Positions 1 to 8,212 are shown, numbered from the stretch's first letter. The stretch is 18,009 nt of DNA from CAMQVM01 sp044433365 (GCA_044433365.1 JAWXTR010000063.1:1-18009), one strand, 5' to 3'. Numbers and translations are program-made. Notes: generated from the sequence alone by a model not told the origin.

Positions 1-262
1 AGGTTAGGGATTAGAGGTTAGAGGTTAGGGATTAGAGGTTAGAGGTTAGGGAGTAGAGGTTAGAGGTTAGGGATTAGAGAGTAGGGATTAGAGAGTAGAG
101 ATATTGATTCGTTGCAATAAAAAGAGCGTACAAACGTGTCCAAGCAAAGCAAATCTAATACTCTACTAATCCCCAGCCTCTAATCCCTACTCTCTAACCT
201 CTAATCCCTACTCTCTAACCTCTAATCCCTAACCTCTAACCTCTAATCCCTAACCTCTAACC
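1..262. repeat. Large inverted repeat built of degenerate 7-bp units
   Basis: Bases 2-99 parse into fourteen tandem 7-mers fitting GRKTAGR (for example GGTTAGG, GATTAGA, GGTTAGA, GAGTAGG). Bases 165-262 are the same kind of array on the opposite strand (YCTAMYC); two units near the inner end are degenerate. The arms are separated by about 65 bp of non-repetitive DNA (100-164). Shifted by one unit, six consecutive units (42 bp) of the left arm pair perfectly with the right arm, so a very long hairpin or cruciform is possible. Base 1 also fits the last base of a further unit, so the left arm probably begins outside the window. The right arm ends two bases after the pruA stop codon, so it would lie in the pruA 3' untranslated region. 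Function is unknown. Confidence 0.9.
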
Positions 263-264
263 CC

Positions 265-1893
265 CTATTTAGCCAAGAAAGGATATTTATAACAAGTAGG
301 AGGGTTTAGAGTCTCTTTAATAGAACGAGCACTTACCCAACGTAGTAGGTTCATATAACTACCAGCCTTATCGTTAGTACCCGATGCACGACCACCGCCA
401 AATGGTTGTTGACCAACTACAGCACCTGTAGGTTTGTCGTTAATGTAGAAGTTGCCAGCCGAACCAGATAGTTTGTCGGTAGCCACATTTACAGCATAAC
501 GATCGTAACCTAAAATTGAGCCCGTAAGGGCGTAAGGAGTAGATTTATCAACAAGCTCTAAGGTCTCTTCGAATTTATCATCTTCATAAACGTAAAGCGA
601 AAGAACTGGACCAAAAATCTCCTCAGTCATAGAGCGATACATAGGGTTTTTAACCTCAATAATTGTAGGTTCTACAAAGTAACCTACCGAATCGTCACAT
701 TTTCCACCAAACACAATCTCAGCCTCATCAGATGCAGCTGCATGGTCGATATAAGCTTTAATATTGTCGAATGAGGTGCGGTCGATTACAGCATTTACGA
801 AGTTTGAGAAATCGGCAACATCCCCAACTTTAATTTCGGCTAACATTTCAGCAATATATCCTTTAACTTCAGCCCACATAGATGCAGGAACATAGGCACG
901 AGATGCAGCCGAACATTTTTGACCTTGATACTCGAACGAACCACGAACTAAAGCCACTGCAACCTCTTTAGCATCAGCAGAAGAGTGTACCATTACGAAA
1001 TCTTTACCACCTGTTTCGCCTACGATACGAGGATAGCTACGGTAAGTTGATATGTTTTCACCAATACTTTTCCAGAAGTTATTGAAAGTTGCTGTTGAAC
1101 CAGTAAAGTGAACACCTGCAAAATGTTCATTAGCAAATACTATTTCACCTATCTCTCTACCTTTACTAGGAACAAAATTAATAACGCCATCAGGCACTCC
1201 TGCCTCTTTAAAGATTTGCATTAGGTAGTAGTTTGAAAGAACAGCTGTAGTAGATGGTTTCCAAACAGTTGCATTACCCATTAAAACTGGGGAGATATTA
1301 AGATTACCTGCAATAGCAGTAAAGTTGAATGGCGAAACAGTAAATACAAAACCATCTAAAGCACGATATTCACTACGATTTATTATACCTGCATCACTAA
1401 CTGGCTGATCTGAGTAGATTTGACCTGCAAAATATACATTATAGCGTAGGAAATCGATAAGCTCACAAGCAGAGTCTATTTCAGCTTGAAAAGCATTTTT
1501 ACCTTGACCTAGCATTGTAGAGGCGTTCATTACATAGCGATATTTTTTTGAAATAAGCTCCGCAATACGCAACATGATAGATGCTCTATCAATCCAATCC
1601 ATCGCAGCCCATTTATCACGAGCAGCAACAGCAGCATCTATAGCCATTTGAATCTCTTTTTCGCCAGCTATGTGACATTTAGCAATTACATGTTTATGAT
1701 TGTGAGGCATTACAACATCATAAGTATTTCCGGTGCGAACCTCTTTGCCTCCAATAATTAGAGGAATATCCACAACTTCACTACTCATTTTTTCTAACTC
1801 TACCTCTAGTGCTGCTCTTTCGGCTGAACCCGGAGTGTAACCATAAATTGGTTCGTTTGCAGGACGTGCAAACTTAAAAATTGCATTGTTCAT
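265..1893 (-). CDS. pruA: L-glutamate gamma-semialdehyde dehydrogenase (1-pyrroline-5-carboxylate dehydrogenase)
   Basis: This is a 542-residue aldehyde dehydrogenase of the PruA/ALDH4 type. The family oxidises glutamate semialdehyde (from proline or ornithine) to glutamate with NAD+, in the cytosol. Visible motifs are SPFNFTAIAGN (187-197, cofactor region), FTGSTATF (263-270), VGETGGK with the general-base Glu293, and GQKCSAASR with the nucleophile Cys327. The IGGKEVRTG region near residue 47 and the length fit the stand-alone ALDH4-like enzyme rather than the bifunctional PutA. No proline dehydrogenase gene lies nearby. The ATG start at 1893 gives the expected N-terminus, and no in-frame upstream ATG is needed. 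Transcription runs leftward into the 7-bp-unit inverted repeat, which begins almost at the stop codon. Family assignment is firm; the exact substrate is inferred from the family. Confidence 0.95.
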   Translation of the reverse strand: MNNAIFKFARPANEPIYGYTPGSAERAALEVELEKMSSEVVDIPLIIGGKEVRTGNTYDVVMPHNHKHVIAKCHIAGEKEIQMAIDAAVAARDKWAAMDWIDRASIMLRIAELISKKYRYVMNASTMLGQGKNAFQAEIDSACELIDFLRYNVYFAGQIYSDQPVSDAGIINRSEYRALDGFVFTVSPFNFTAIAGNLNISPVLMGNATVWKPSTTAVLSNYYLMQIFKEAGVPDGVINFVPSKGREIGEIVFANEHFAGVHFTGSTATFNNFWKSIGENISTYRSYPRIVGETGGKDFVMVHSSADAKEVAVALVRGSFEYQGQKCSAASRAYVPASMWAEVKGYIAEMLAEIKVGDVADFSNFVNAVIDRTSFDNIKAYIDHAAASDEAEIVFGGKCDDSVGYFVEPTIIEVKNPMYRSMTEEIFGPVLSLYVYEDDKFEETLELVDKSTPYALTGSILGYDRYAVNVATDKLSGSAGNFYINDKPTGAVVGQQPFGGGRASGTNDKAGSYMNLLRWVSARSIKETLNPPTCYKYPFLAK

Positions 1894-2210
1894 CTCAGTT
1901 TTTGTTTTAGGAATTTAATGTCAGAATCAAGTTTAAAAAGCACAATAAAGGGGTGTTCTAATAATTGGTTTTATTCGATTTTTAGAAGTTCCCTAAAATC
2001 TAATATTACGATTTTTCTTATTCCGACGAATCAAAAATAGTAAATATTTTTTTATTTGATGTTAATTTTAATTATTTTTGTGTACATTTTTTGAATTGAT
2101 TAACAATTAAAAGTGCTATTTATCAGATAATGTACTATTTACACTAAATATCGAATTTTGATTTTAATTTGATATTTTTCAATTTTTTTTATTTTAAACA
2201 AATCACAGTT
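1894..2210. other. Divergent intergenic region between pruA and the CPBP gene
   Basis: This 317-bp AT-rich spacer must hold the promoters of both divergent genes. It contains one short inverted-repeat element (1947-1996, listed separately). On the minus strand, 2039-2032 reads TATTTTTG, and on the plus strand 2073-2080 reads TATTTTTG. Both fit the Bacteroidota -7 consensus TAnnTTTG, but neither has a TTTG at the usual distance upstream, so they are weak candidates. No ORF or RNA gene is apparent. Confidence 0.5.
1947..1996. repeat. Short inverted-repeat element (GGGA-TTCTAAA family), pruA side
   Basis: On the minus strand the segment starts AGGGAACTTCTAAAAA and ends in TTAGAACACCCCTTT. The arms pair at about 12 of 16 positions around a short AT-rich centre. 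The first arm is nearly identical to the left end of the elements at 5688 and 5875, which marks it as another member of that dispersed family. It lies within the pruA leader region; any regulatory role is unknown. Confidence 0.55.
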
Positions 2211-3101
2211 ATGGTTAAGAGTTTTTTCACCTCAAAAACATATTTTAATATTAAAGATTTACTGATATTTATAGGTGTATATTTTTTGATAAATATTGCT
2301 GTGTCGATACCATTTATAGTAGGAGGCACTACAACTGCATCAGAGAGTCAAGATAGTAGCGTAATCAGTGGACTTAACCTATTAATAATGTATACCATTA
2401 CAAATGTTCTAACTCTTATATATTTAAAGTGGTATCGCAAGCGAAGAACTTCTACTCCAGAGGACAAACTACCGCTAGAGAATATTTATAAGATAGGCAA
2501 ATTCTCACCCCTTACTGTTCTTTGGGGTGTAATACTAATTATTGCCTCAAATATAGTTTTAGAGCCTATTATTGCACCTTTCGATAGCTCTTACAACGAA
2601 ATTGTCAAATTACTAAAAAACTCAGGTATATATGGAATGGTAAGCGTAGTATTCATAGCTCCAATTTTAGAAGAGCTGATATTTAGGGGAGTTATTCTTA
2701 GTGACATTAAGAGATATTATGGTTCTTTAGTTGCGATTTTTGTCTCAGCATTAACTTTTGGTGCTATACATCTAAATCTTGCACAACTTTTTCCCGCTTT
2801 CATTGCAGCAATTATAATGGGATATATCTATTTAAAGACAAATTCTATCTGCGCAGTAATATTTCTTCACTTTTTAAACAACTCGATATCCTATATCATC
2901 ACTCTATTTTCAACAGAAGATTACTCACAAATTTTATTTAAAGATTTGATTACCAATGACTATACATACTATACAATATACTCTATTTCAGCTATACTTA
3001 CAATACTTATGCTAGTAAAGGTGGTTGTTACGTGTAAAGAAATGGACAAAATAGAGCTTTCGAATAGCTCAGAAAAAGAAGAAGAAAAAAGTAAATATTA
3101 A
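2211..3101 (+). CDS. CPBP-family intramembrane metalloprotease
   Basis: This is a multi-pass membrane protein of 296 residues if the ATG at 2211 is used. An in-frame TTG at 2169 would add 14 Phe-rich residues, but the ATG is followed by a normal cytoplasmic MVKSFF start. Hydrophobic segments run from about residue 17 to the C-terminal region. All three CPBP (Abi, CAAX protease and bacteriocin-processing) motifs are present, numbered from the ATG: EExxxR with Glu154, Glu155 and Arg159; FxxxH with His187; and HxxxN with His220 and Asn224. These residues line the metal-dependent active site in the family. The tail (about 275-296) is charged and Lys/Glu-rich, so probably cytoplasmic. The gene stands alone, divergent from pruA. 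Family members cleave prenylated proteins or peptides, or act in immunity; the substrate here cannot be deduced. Confidence 0.88.
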   Translation: MVKSFFTSKTYFNIKDLLIFIGVYFLINIAVSIPFIVGGTTTASESQDSSVISGLNLLIMYTITNVLTLIYLKWYRKRRTSTPEDKLPLENIYKIGKFSPLTVLWGVILIIASNIVLEPIIAPFDSSYNEIVKLLKNSGIYGMVSVVFIAPILEELIFRGVILSDIKRYYGSLVAIFVSALTFGAIHLNLAQLFPAFIAAIIMGYIYLKTNSICAVIFLHFLNNSISYIITLFSTEDYSQILFKDLITNDYTYYTIYSISAILTILMLVKVVVTCKEMDKIELSNSSEKEEEKSKY

Positions 3102-3196
3102 CAAAAAAACTATAGAAATATACCAAAATTATTTAAAAATACGTTAAGTTAGATGAAAAGTTTACATTTGCAAGCTAATATTAAAAAAAGTTAACG

Positions 3197-3204
3197 TATA
3201 TTTG
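3197..3204 (+). promoter_or_regulatory. Candidate Bacteroidota -7 box (TATATTTG)
   Basis: TATATTTG matches TAnnTTTG and lies 35 bp before the TTG start of the SurA-like lipoprotein gene. The nearest upstream TTTG (3167-3170) is 26 bp away, longer than the usual spacing, so the -33 element is poor. The first two bases of the box overlap an 8-bp inverted repeat (TACGTTAA at 3140-3147, TTAACGTA at 3191-3198). Confidence 0.45.
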
Positions 3205-3238
3205 TACTCTATAAAATTGTAAAAATATTAATATAACT

Positions 3239-4114
3239 TTGAAAACTAGATTATTACATATATTACTGATGGTTATGGTTGTGGGTGTTTCGTGTAAGAG
3301 ACTCTCGTTTCCATCTCTTTCAGATAGTGAGTTACTAGCAAGCGTTGGAGATAAAGAACTATACTTAGAAGATGTAAAAGCCATTTTTAATAAAGGCATA
3401 TCTGAAAAAGATAGTTTAGATATTTTGCAAAATTATATTGATAAATGGGTTAAAAACCAGATAAAAATTGAAAGAGCAATAGAGCAATTCGAGGCCGATA
3501 GCGATGATATTGAGCGTATGATAGAAGAGTATCGCAACTCTCTTCTACTTAACAAATACGACAACTTTCATAGCATTAATATCGACTCTACAATTACTGA
3601 AAGTGACATTGAAAAATATTACAACTCTAACAAAGAGATATTTCGCCTTTCAAACCCTATTGTAAAGGGCAAAATTATCCGTTTTAACAAAAATTATAGA
3701 GCAGAGAAAGAGCTAATTAAGCTGCTTAATTCGAATAAAGATAACGATAAGGTAGATTTAGCTGATTTAATAGAGAAAAACGATTTTGAGTATCGTGAGT
3801 TTACAGAGTGGGTATACTTTACAGATATGCTATACTATTTTCCTCTAAGCGAAAAGAAATTTGACGAATTTCTGAAAAAAAACAGAAGCTATGAGGTTGT
3901 AGATGGTGAAAATAAATATGTGATGGTGATAGACTCCTACAAAAATAGTGGCGACTACTCTCCAACAGTTATGGTAAAAGGATTAATAAAAAAAATGATA
4001 ATAAATAATCGAAAAAGCTCACTTTTAAAACAGGTAGAGGATTCAATATACAACTCTGCGGTCGAAAATAAAGAGATTTTTATAAATAAGAAATTAGAAA
4101 ATAGTAAAAAATAG
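3239..4114 (+). CDS. SurA/PrsA-like periplasmic chaperone lipoprotein
   Basis: This is a 291-residue protein starting at TTG. The next in-frame ATG would cut into the signal peptide, and MKTRLLHILLMVMVVGVSC makes a good lipoprotein signal with Cys19 as the predicted lipidated residue, although Gly at -3 is atypical. From about residue 33, VGDKELYLEDV and a helical segment resemble the SurA/PrsA N-terminal chaperone domain; the middle has the YYNSNKEIFR pattern seen before parvulin domains. I see no convincing parvulin active-site signature, so it is probably a chaperone without isomerase activity. It is followed after 5 bp by the two-parvulin SurA-like gene, almost certainly in the same operon. 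The likely role is helping outer-membrane proteins cross the periplasm, inferred from family and context. Membrane side and partners are not visible. Confidence 0.72.
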   Translation: MKTRLLHILLMVMVVGVSCKRLSFPSLSDSELLASVGDKELYLEDVKAIFNKGISEKDSLDILQNYIDKWVKNQIKIERAIEQFEADSDDIERMIEEYRNSLLLNKYDNFHSINIDSTITESDIEKYYNSNKEIFRLSNPIVKGKIIRFNKNYRAEKELIKLLNSNKDNDKVDLADLIEKNDFEYREFTEWVYFTDMLYYFPLSEKKFDEFLKKNRSYEVVDGENKYVMVIDSYKNSGDYSPTVMVKGLIKKMIINNRKSSLLKQVEDSIYNSAVENKEIFINKKLENSKK

Positions 4115-4119
4115 TTTAA

Positions 4120-5535
4120 ATGAAGCAGCGTTTTATTTTAGGAAAAAGCCTACTGGCTTTTCTTGTATCGGTAGTAGTGGCAACACCTCTCTTCTCTCAA
4201 GAGATTAACGAAGAGGTAAGTAATCGACAAAAATTTGTTATCGACGAAGTTGTTGCAGTGGTGGGAAGCTCATCAATAATGTATTCAGACCTTATTGCGG
4301 CAGAAGAGTATATTCGTATGCAGTATATTCAGCGTGGCTTTAGTAGTAATAACTCAATGGGTGAAGCATTAGAGGGATTGCTTACTCAAAAATTGCTTAT
4401 GACTCAAGCAGCTATCGACTCTCTTACTGTTAGTGAGGGTAGTGTAGAACAACAGACAGAAATGCGCCTTTCGCAGCTAATTGAGGGTAGAGGAAGCACC
4501 GAAGAGCTAGAAAAATTTTATAACAAACCTATTTTTGCTATTAAAGATTTGGTAAGAGTAAAGGTTCGTGAGTCGGAGATGGCAAACACAATGCAAAATC
4601 AGGTACAATCAGGTGTATCTATAACACCTGCCGAAGTTGCAAAATTTTATAAAAAAATAAATACAGATAGCCTTCCAATTGTACCTGAGCAGTACGAAAT
4701 TGCAAAAATTGCAAAAGTTCCTTCAAAAAGCGAAGATAGAAAATTGGACGTAAAAGAACAACTTTTAGATATTAGAAGCCGCATCCTAAATGGTGCTAGC
4801 TTCTCAGCTCTTGCTCGTATGTATTCTGACGATATAGGTTCAGCATCGAGAGGTGGTGAGATGGAGGCTCAGCCAGCTAGTAACTTTGTGCAAGCATTTA
4901 AGGATGCTGTCGAAACTACTCGTGTAGGTCAGCTTTCTGAAATTGTCGAAACAGAACACGGTTTCCATATTTTGGAGGTTATGGAGCAAAGAGGTCAGCT
5001 TTATAGAGTTCGCCACATTCTTCTAAAGATAAAATTTGATGCTGAAGACAAAATCAAAGCTCTTGAAACTTTAGATAGCGTTGCAAAAGAGATTAAAATT
5101 GACAATTTAGATTTTGAAAGGGCTGTAGCAGAGTTCTCAAACGACGAAGATAGCCGTATTAATAAAGGACTTGTAACAAACAATGTATACGAAAACTACG
5201 GCGCACGTTATAAGAGCACTCACTTCACTAAAGAGGAATTAGGTCGTATGTACGAGTATATCAAAGATTTAGAGATAGGTGAGACAACCGATGCTTTTGA
5301 ATATATTGACGATATGCTAGAGGAGTCGGTTGTAATTGTAAAACTTATGGATATTATCCCTGCACACACTGCAAATATTGAGGAGGATTACAACGCTATC
5401 GAAGATATGGCTCTTGCAGAGAAAAGAAATAAAATCTTCAATGAGTGGCTAGACGAAAAAATTAATAAAATGTATATTAAAATCGAAAAGCCTTACGACG
5501 AGATTAGATTGGACAACGAGCTTTGGAAAAAATAA
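4120..5535 (+). CDS. SurA-like periplasmic peptidyl-prolyl cis-trans isomerase
   Basis: This is a 471-residue exported protein. A cleavable signal peptide spans about residues 1-27 (cleavage near LFSQ). The SurA N-terminal domain follows (IDEVVAVVGSSSIMYSDL at 41-58, then helices to about 180). A first parvulin domain runs from about 190 to 289, with RGGEM at 244-248 and EHGFHILEV at 279-287. A second, more divergent parvulin domain starts at VRHILLKI (297-304) and includes KGLVTNN (349-355). This is the order of SurA, which folds and escorts outer-membrane beta-barrel proteins. The gene starts 5 bp after the lipoprotein gene and is followed at 5541 by a perfect 17-bp hairpin, so the two form a short operon. 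The equivalent of E. coli SurA is likely, but Bacteroidota carry several paralogues, so I do not assign the symbol. Confidence 0.88.
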   Translation: MKQRFILGKSLLAFLVSVVVATPLFSQEINEEVSNRQKFVIDEVVAVVGSSSIMYSDLIAAEEYIRMQYIQRGFSSNNSMGEALEGLLTQKLLMTQAAIDSLTVSEGSVEQQTEMRLSQLIEGRGSTEELEKFYNKPIFAIKDLVRVKVRESEMANTMQNQVQSGVSITPAEVAKFYKKINTDSLPIVPEQYEIAKIAKVPSKSEDRKLDVKEQLLDIRSRILNGASFSALARMYSDDIGSASRGGEMEAQPASNFVQAFKDAVETTRVGQLSEIVETEHGFHILEVMEQRGQLYRVRHILLKIKFDAEDKIKALETLDSVAKEIKIDNLDFERAVAEFSNDEDSRINKGLVTNNVYENYGARYKSTHFTKEELGRMYEYIKDLEIGETTDAFEYIDDMLEESVVIVKLMDIIPAHTANIEEDYNAIEDMALAEKRNKIFNEWLDEKINKMYIKIEKPYDEIRLDNELWKK

Positions 5536-5540
5536 AATTT

Positions 5541-5577
5541 TATGCCAAATAGATTTTCATAAAATCTATTTGGCATA
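5541..5577 (+). terminator. Hairpin terminator after the surA-like gene
   Basis: TATGCCAAATAGATTTT (5541-5557) pairs perfectly with 5561-5577 across a 3-base loop, giving a 17-bp stem that starts 6 bases after the stop codon. There is no strong U-run after it, so it could also serve as an RNA-stabilising 3' hairpin. Confidence 0.7.
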
Positions 5578-5687
5578 AGTGGTTAAACAACAAAACAAAT
5601 TATTAAATTAAAAGGTTAACATTTTTTTATATTTTGATATTTACCAAAGAGGTAACTAAAACCTTTATTGGTATTTTAAAATTATCT

Positions 5688-5857
5688 AAAGGGAACTTCT
5701 AAAATCTGACTTTCGGAGCTTTTCCATTTTAAGGCTTCATTTTTGGATTTTGCAAATAAAGGCGGTAGGAGCCACTACAGCCTATATTTGCAAAATCTAA
5801 ATCTAAAGCTTTAAAACAAAAAATCTTTCAAAATCCAGAATTTAGAACTCCCCTAAA
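5688..5857. repeat. Palindromic intergenic element, long form (about 170 bp)
   Basis: The left end (AAAGGGAACTTCTAAAAT) is complementary to the right end (ATTTAGAACTCCCCT). Inside, ATTTTGCAAATA (5748-5759) pairs with TATTTGCAAAAT around a centre holding a further small palindrome (GTAG, 6 bases, CTAC). The whole segment can therefore fold as one long imperfect hairpin. There is no ORF. Its 27-base right end (5828-5854) recurs exactly at 5895-5921, and its left end recurs at 5875 and on the other strand near 1996. Such short, coding-free, terminally inverted sequences resemble MITE or REP-like elements; mobility is inferred, not seen. No clear target-site duplication was found. Confidence 0.7.
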
Positions 5858-5872
5858 AATGTTTCGAAAACC

Positions 5873-5924
5873 TTAAGGGAACATCTAAAATCTCTCAAAA
5901 TCCAGAATTTAGAACTCCCCTTAA
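5873..5924. repeat. Palindromic intergenic element, short form (about 52 bp)
   Basis: This is the same family as the element at 5688. AAGGGAACATCTAAAATCT (left end) is joined directly to a copy of the 27-base right end (5895-5921 equals 5828-5854), with the whole central part missing. The outermost bases TTAAGGG and CCCCTTAA are also complementary. It ends 11 bp before the ostA-like start codon, so it must lie in the leader of that gene or overlap its promoter. It looks like an internally deleted derivative of the long form. Confidence 0.7.
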
Positions 5925-5934
5925 CAAATAAAAC

Positions 5935-8172
5935 ATGGTTAGATTTAAATTTCTAGCTATAATCTTTACATTATTTGTCTGCTTTTCCTTTGCACAAAAA
6001 GGTGGTAACGGAGAGCAAAATAAGGCAATGGTTGATTATAAGGCTGATTTATCAAGAATTAAAGATAAAGGTCGTTATGTAGAGCTTATAGGAAATGTAG
6101 TGTTCTATCACAATGGTGTATTTATCACCTGTGATACAGCATATAGATATAGTGAACAGCATATGGAAGGAGTTGGTAATGTTATTATCAACTCCGATTC
6201 CACGTTTATATATGGCGATAAATTTGTCTACAATGGTGAGACAAATATAGCACAGGTTTTCTCTCCAATTATCAAAACTGTCGATAAAGATGCAATTCTT
6301 TACACCAGAAATATGGAGTTTAATACGCTTAACAATATCGGCACATATTTCGGTGGTGGAACAACAACGCAGGGGGGTAATCTAATGGAGTCGGAAAACG
6401 GTGTTTACGACTCAAACAACCGCTCGATTCTACTTACAGGTAGTGTAGAAATGCGAAACGACAACTACCTTATCTCTGCTGATTCTGTAGATTATAATTT
6501 TGATAGCGAAGTTGTTACATTCCTCTCAAGAACCGATATTTGGAACCACGAAGGCGAATTTCTTCAAACTAAAAAGGGGGAGTATAATACAAAAACCGAA
6601 ATTTACGACTTCTACAAAGAGTCGTATATCTTAACAGAAGAGCAAGAGGTATGGGCAGATAGTATGAAATATATCAGCCGTATGCAAAGTGCTGAGTTGA
6701 AACGAGATATTCAGATTTTTGATCCAGAGAAAAGGGTGATTATGTTAGGTGACGATGGACGCTATTGGGGCGGTAGTAAAAGAATGATTATGACCGACAA
6801 TCCTGCTGTTATAACATATAATAAAGAGAAAGCCGACTCTACATACCTTCGTGCTGACACACTCTTAATGATTCCAGTGCTCGACCCAACAATTATAGAT
6901 TCGACTAAAATCTCTCTTTCTGATACAATAAGCGTTGGTAATAATATGAGCAATATGGCGCAAGTTATGGCAAATGATAGCCTTCGAAATGCTCCAGATA
7001 GCTTAGAGGTCAATAAAAAAGCAATAATTTCTTCACCAGAAAAAAATATTGCTACTGAGCAAGATATCAAAAAACCTCTAATTTTGGATAATAGTGATGA
7101 AAAAGAGGGCGGAGAACTAACTGAAAACAACAAAGCCAATACAGACTCTACAACTAATTCGGCTATCGACAGCCTAAAAAGCACTTTAAGCAAGAAAGAG
7201 CTTAAAAAATTAGAAAAAGAGGAGAAAAAAGAGCAAAAACGACAAGAAAGAGAGCAAAAAATTAGAGAGCGTATGGCTAAACTTCATGCTCACGACCATA
7301 ATCACGATCATGACCACGACCACGAAAAACATATTGCAGACTCACTAAGATTAGACTCTATACGAATTGACTCGCTCGAAGCAGTTGAAAAAATCGAAAA
7401 ACTTAGAGAGATAGAGAAAGTACACGTTGCCGACTCTTCCGATTACTATATTTTCGGTATTCGTAATGTTAAGAGCTATAGCAAAGAGATGCAAATGGTG
7501 TGCGACTCTATGATGATTAATAGTGTCGACTCAACAACTACTCTATATATTCAGCCGATTGTATGGAATGGTACAAACCAAATCACTGCCGATTCTCTAA
7601 AAATCCTAACAAGAAATGGAGATATTCATAAAATGGAGTTTTTTGAATTTCCAATTCTTGCACAAGATATTTATAATCAGCAGTATAACCAAATTAGAGG
7701 TAAATATATGGAGGCGTTTTTCATTGGCGGTGAAGTAGATGTACTGTATGTTGATGGCAATTCAGAATGTATCTACTATATGAACGACCAAGGCGATATT
7801 ACAGGTATGATTAGCGTTACCTCGGCAAATATGGAGCTATATTTTGAAAACTCTGAGATAGCTGATATTAAATGGTTTAAAGATTATAAATTTGATGTTT
7901 ATCCAATCGAAAGAGTAAGCCAAGCACCATCGCAAGTTGTAACCGATTTTAAATGGAACGCAGATGTTCAACCAAAATCTGAAAAAGAGATTACAACACG
8001 AAAAGTTAGACCATCTCAACGTAAAAGAGCTGAAAACATCCCAAAACCACTATTCTACATTACTGAGGCTATTGAAAGCGAGAAAATTTCGCTTTCGGAA
8101 AATGGTGAGTGGAGCGATAGGAATGATCCTCTACCTGTTGATAAAAACGAATTTATATTTCGTCAACTCTAA
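5935..8172 (+). CDS. OstA-like (LptA/LptD N-domain) LPS transport protein with His/Asp-rich insert
   Basis: This is a 745-residue exported protein with a signal peptide (MVRFKFLAIIFTLFVCFSFA, cleavage about residue 20). Residues 35-290 have the repeating beta pattern of the OstA/LptA fold: GRYVELIGNVVFYHNGVFITCDTAY, later GVYDSNNRSILLTGSVEMRNDNYLISADSV in shorter form, where strands follow write-, store- and unmask-like repeats. Residues 501-710 contain further OstA-like strands (FYITEAI near the end). Between them is a low-complexity charged insert: Ser/Asp/Asn-rich 320-415, Lys/Glu/Arg-rich coil 418-448, and the His/Asp tract 451-466. OstA-domain proteins carry lipopolysaccharide across the periplasm to the outer membrane. 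The downstream rpe gene is 91 bp away with a short hairpin between. No clear promoter was found; the upstream spacer is full of palindromic elements. Confidence 0.85.
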   Translation: MVRFKFLAIIFTLFVCFSFAQKGGNGEQNKAMVDYKADLSRIKDKGRYVELIGNVVFYHNGVFITCDTAYRYSEQHMEGVGNVIINSDSTFIYGDKFVYNGETNIAQVFSPIIKTVDKDAILYTRNMEFNTLNNIGTYFGGGTTTQGGNLMESENGVYDSNNRSILLTGSVEMRNDNYLISADSVDYNFDSEVVTFLSRTDIWNHEGEFLQTKKGEYNTKTEIYDFYKESYILTEEQEVWADSMKYISRMQSAELKRDIQIFDPEKRVIMLGDDGRYWGGSKRMIMTDNPAVITYNKEKADSTYLRADTLLMIPVLDPTIIDSTKISLSDTISVGNNMSNMAQVMANDSLRNAPDSLEVNKKAIISSPEKNIATEQDIKKPLILDNSDEKEGGELTENNKANTDSTTNSAIDSLKSTLSKKELKKLEKEEKKEQKRQEREQKIRERMAKLHAHDHNHDHDHDHEKHIADSLRLDSIRIDSLEAVEKIEKLREIEKVHVADSSDYYIFGIRNVKSYSKEMQMVCDSMMINSVDSTTTLYIQPIVWNGTNQITADSLKILTRNGDIHKMEFFEFPILAQDIYNQQYNQIRGKYMEAFFIGGEVDVLYVDGNSECIYYMNDQGDITGMISVTSANMELYFENSEIADIKWFKDYKFDVYPIERVSQAPSQVVTDFKWNADVQPKSEKEITTRKVRPSQRKRAENIPKPLFYITEAIESEKISLSENGEWSDRNDPLPVDKNEFIFRQL

Positions 8173-8183
8173 ATGAACTTATA

Positions 8184-8212
8184 AAGGGAGTTTTTAATAC
8201 AGAACTCCCTAA
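8184..8212. repeat. Minimal GGGAGTT...AACTCCC hairpin between ostA-like and rpe
   Basis: AAGGGAGTT (8184-8192) and AACTCCCT (8203-8210) pair around a loop of about 10 bases and are followed by an A-rich run. The right part (CAGAACTCCCTAAAA) resembles the right end of the palindromic elements at 5828 and 5895, so this may be the smallest member of the family. It could also attenuate transcription from ostA-like into rpe. Confidence 0.55.

Noticed and set aside
1..99. Telomere-like TTAGGG repeats
   Set aside because: The 7-bp unit is degenerate and arranged as an internal inverted repeat next to a bacterial gene; nothing suggests a eukaryotic or linear chromosome end.
1..262. CRISPR array
   Set aside because: Units are 7 bp with no spacers between them, and no cas gene is nearby.
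2169..2210. TTG start adding 14 residues to the CPBP protease
   Set aside because: The stretch is Phe-rich AT sequence and an ATG follows at 2211 just before the expected N-terminus.
6762..7193. 143-residue minus-strand ORF inside the ostA-like gene
   Set aside because: It is antisense to a clear OstA-like coding region; its length reflects low-complexity codons on the other strand.
7964..8176. 70-residue plus-strand ORF inside the ostA-like gene
   Set aside because: It overlaps the coding region in another frame and has no recognisable features.
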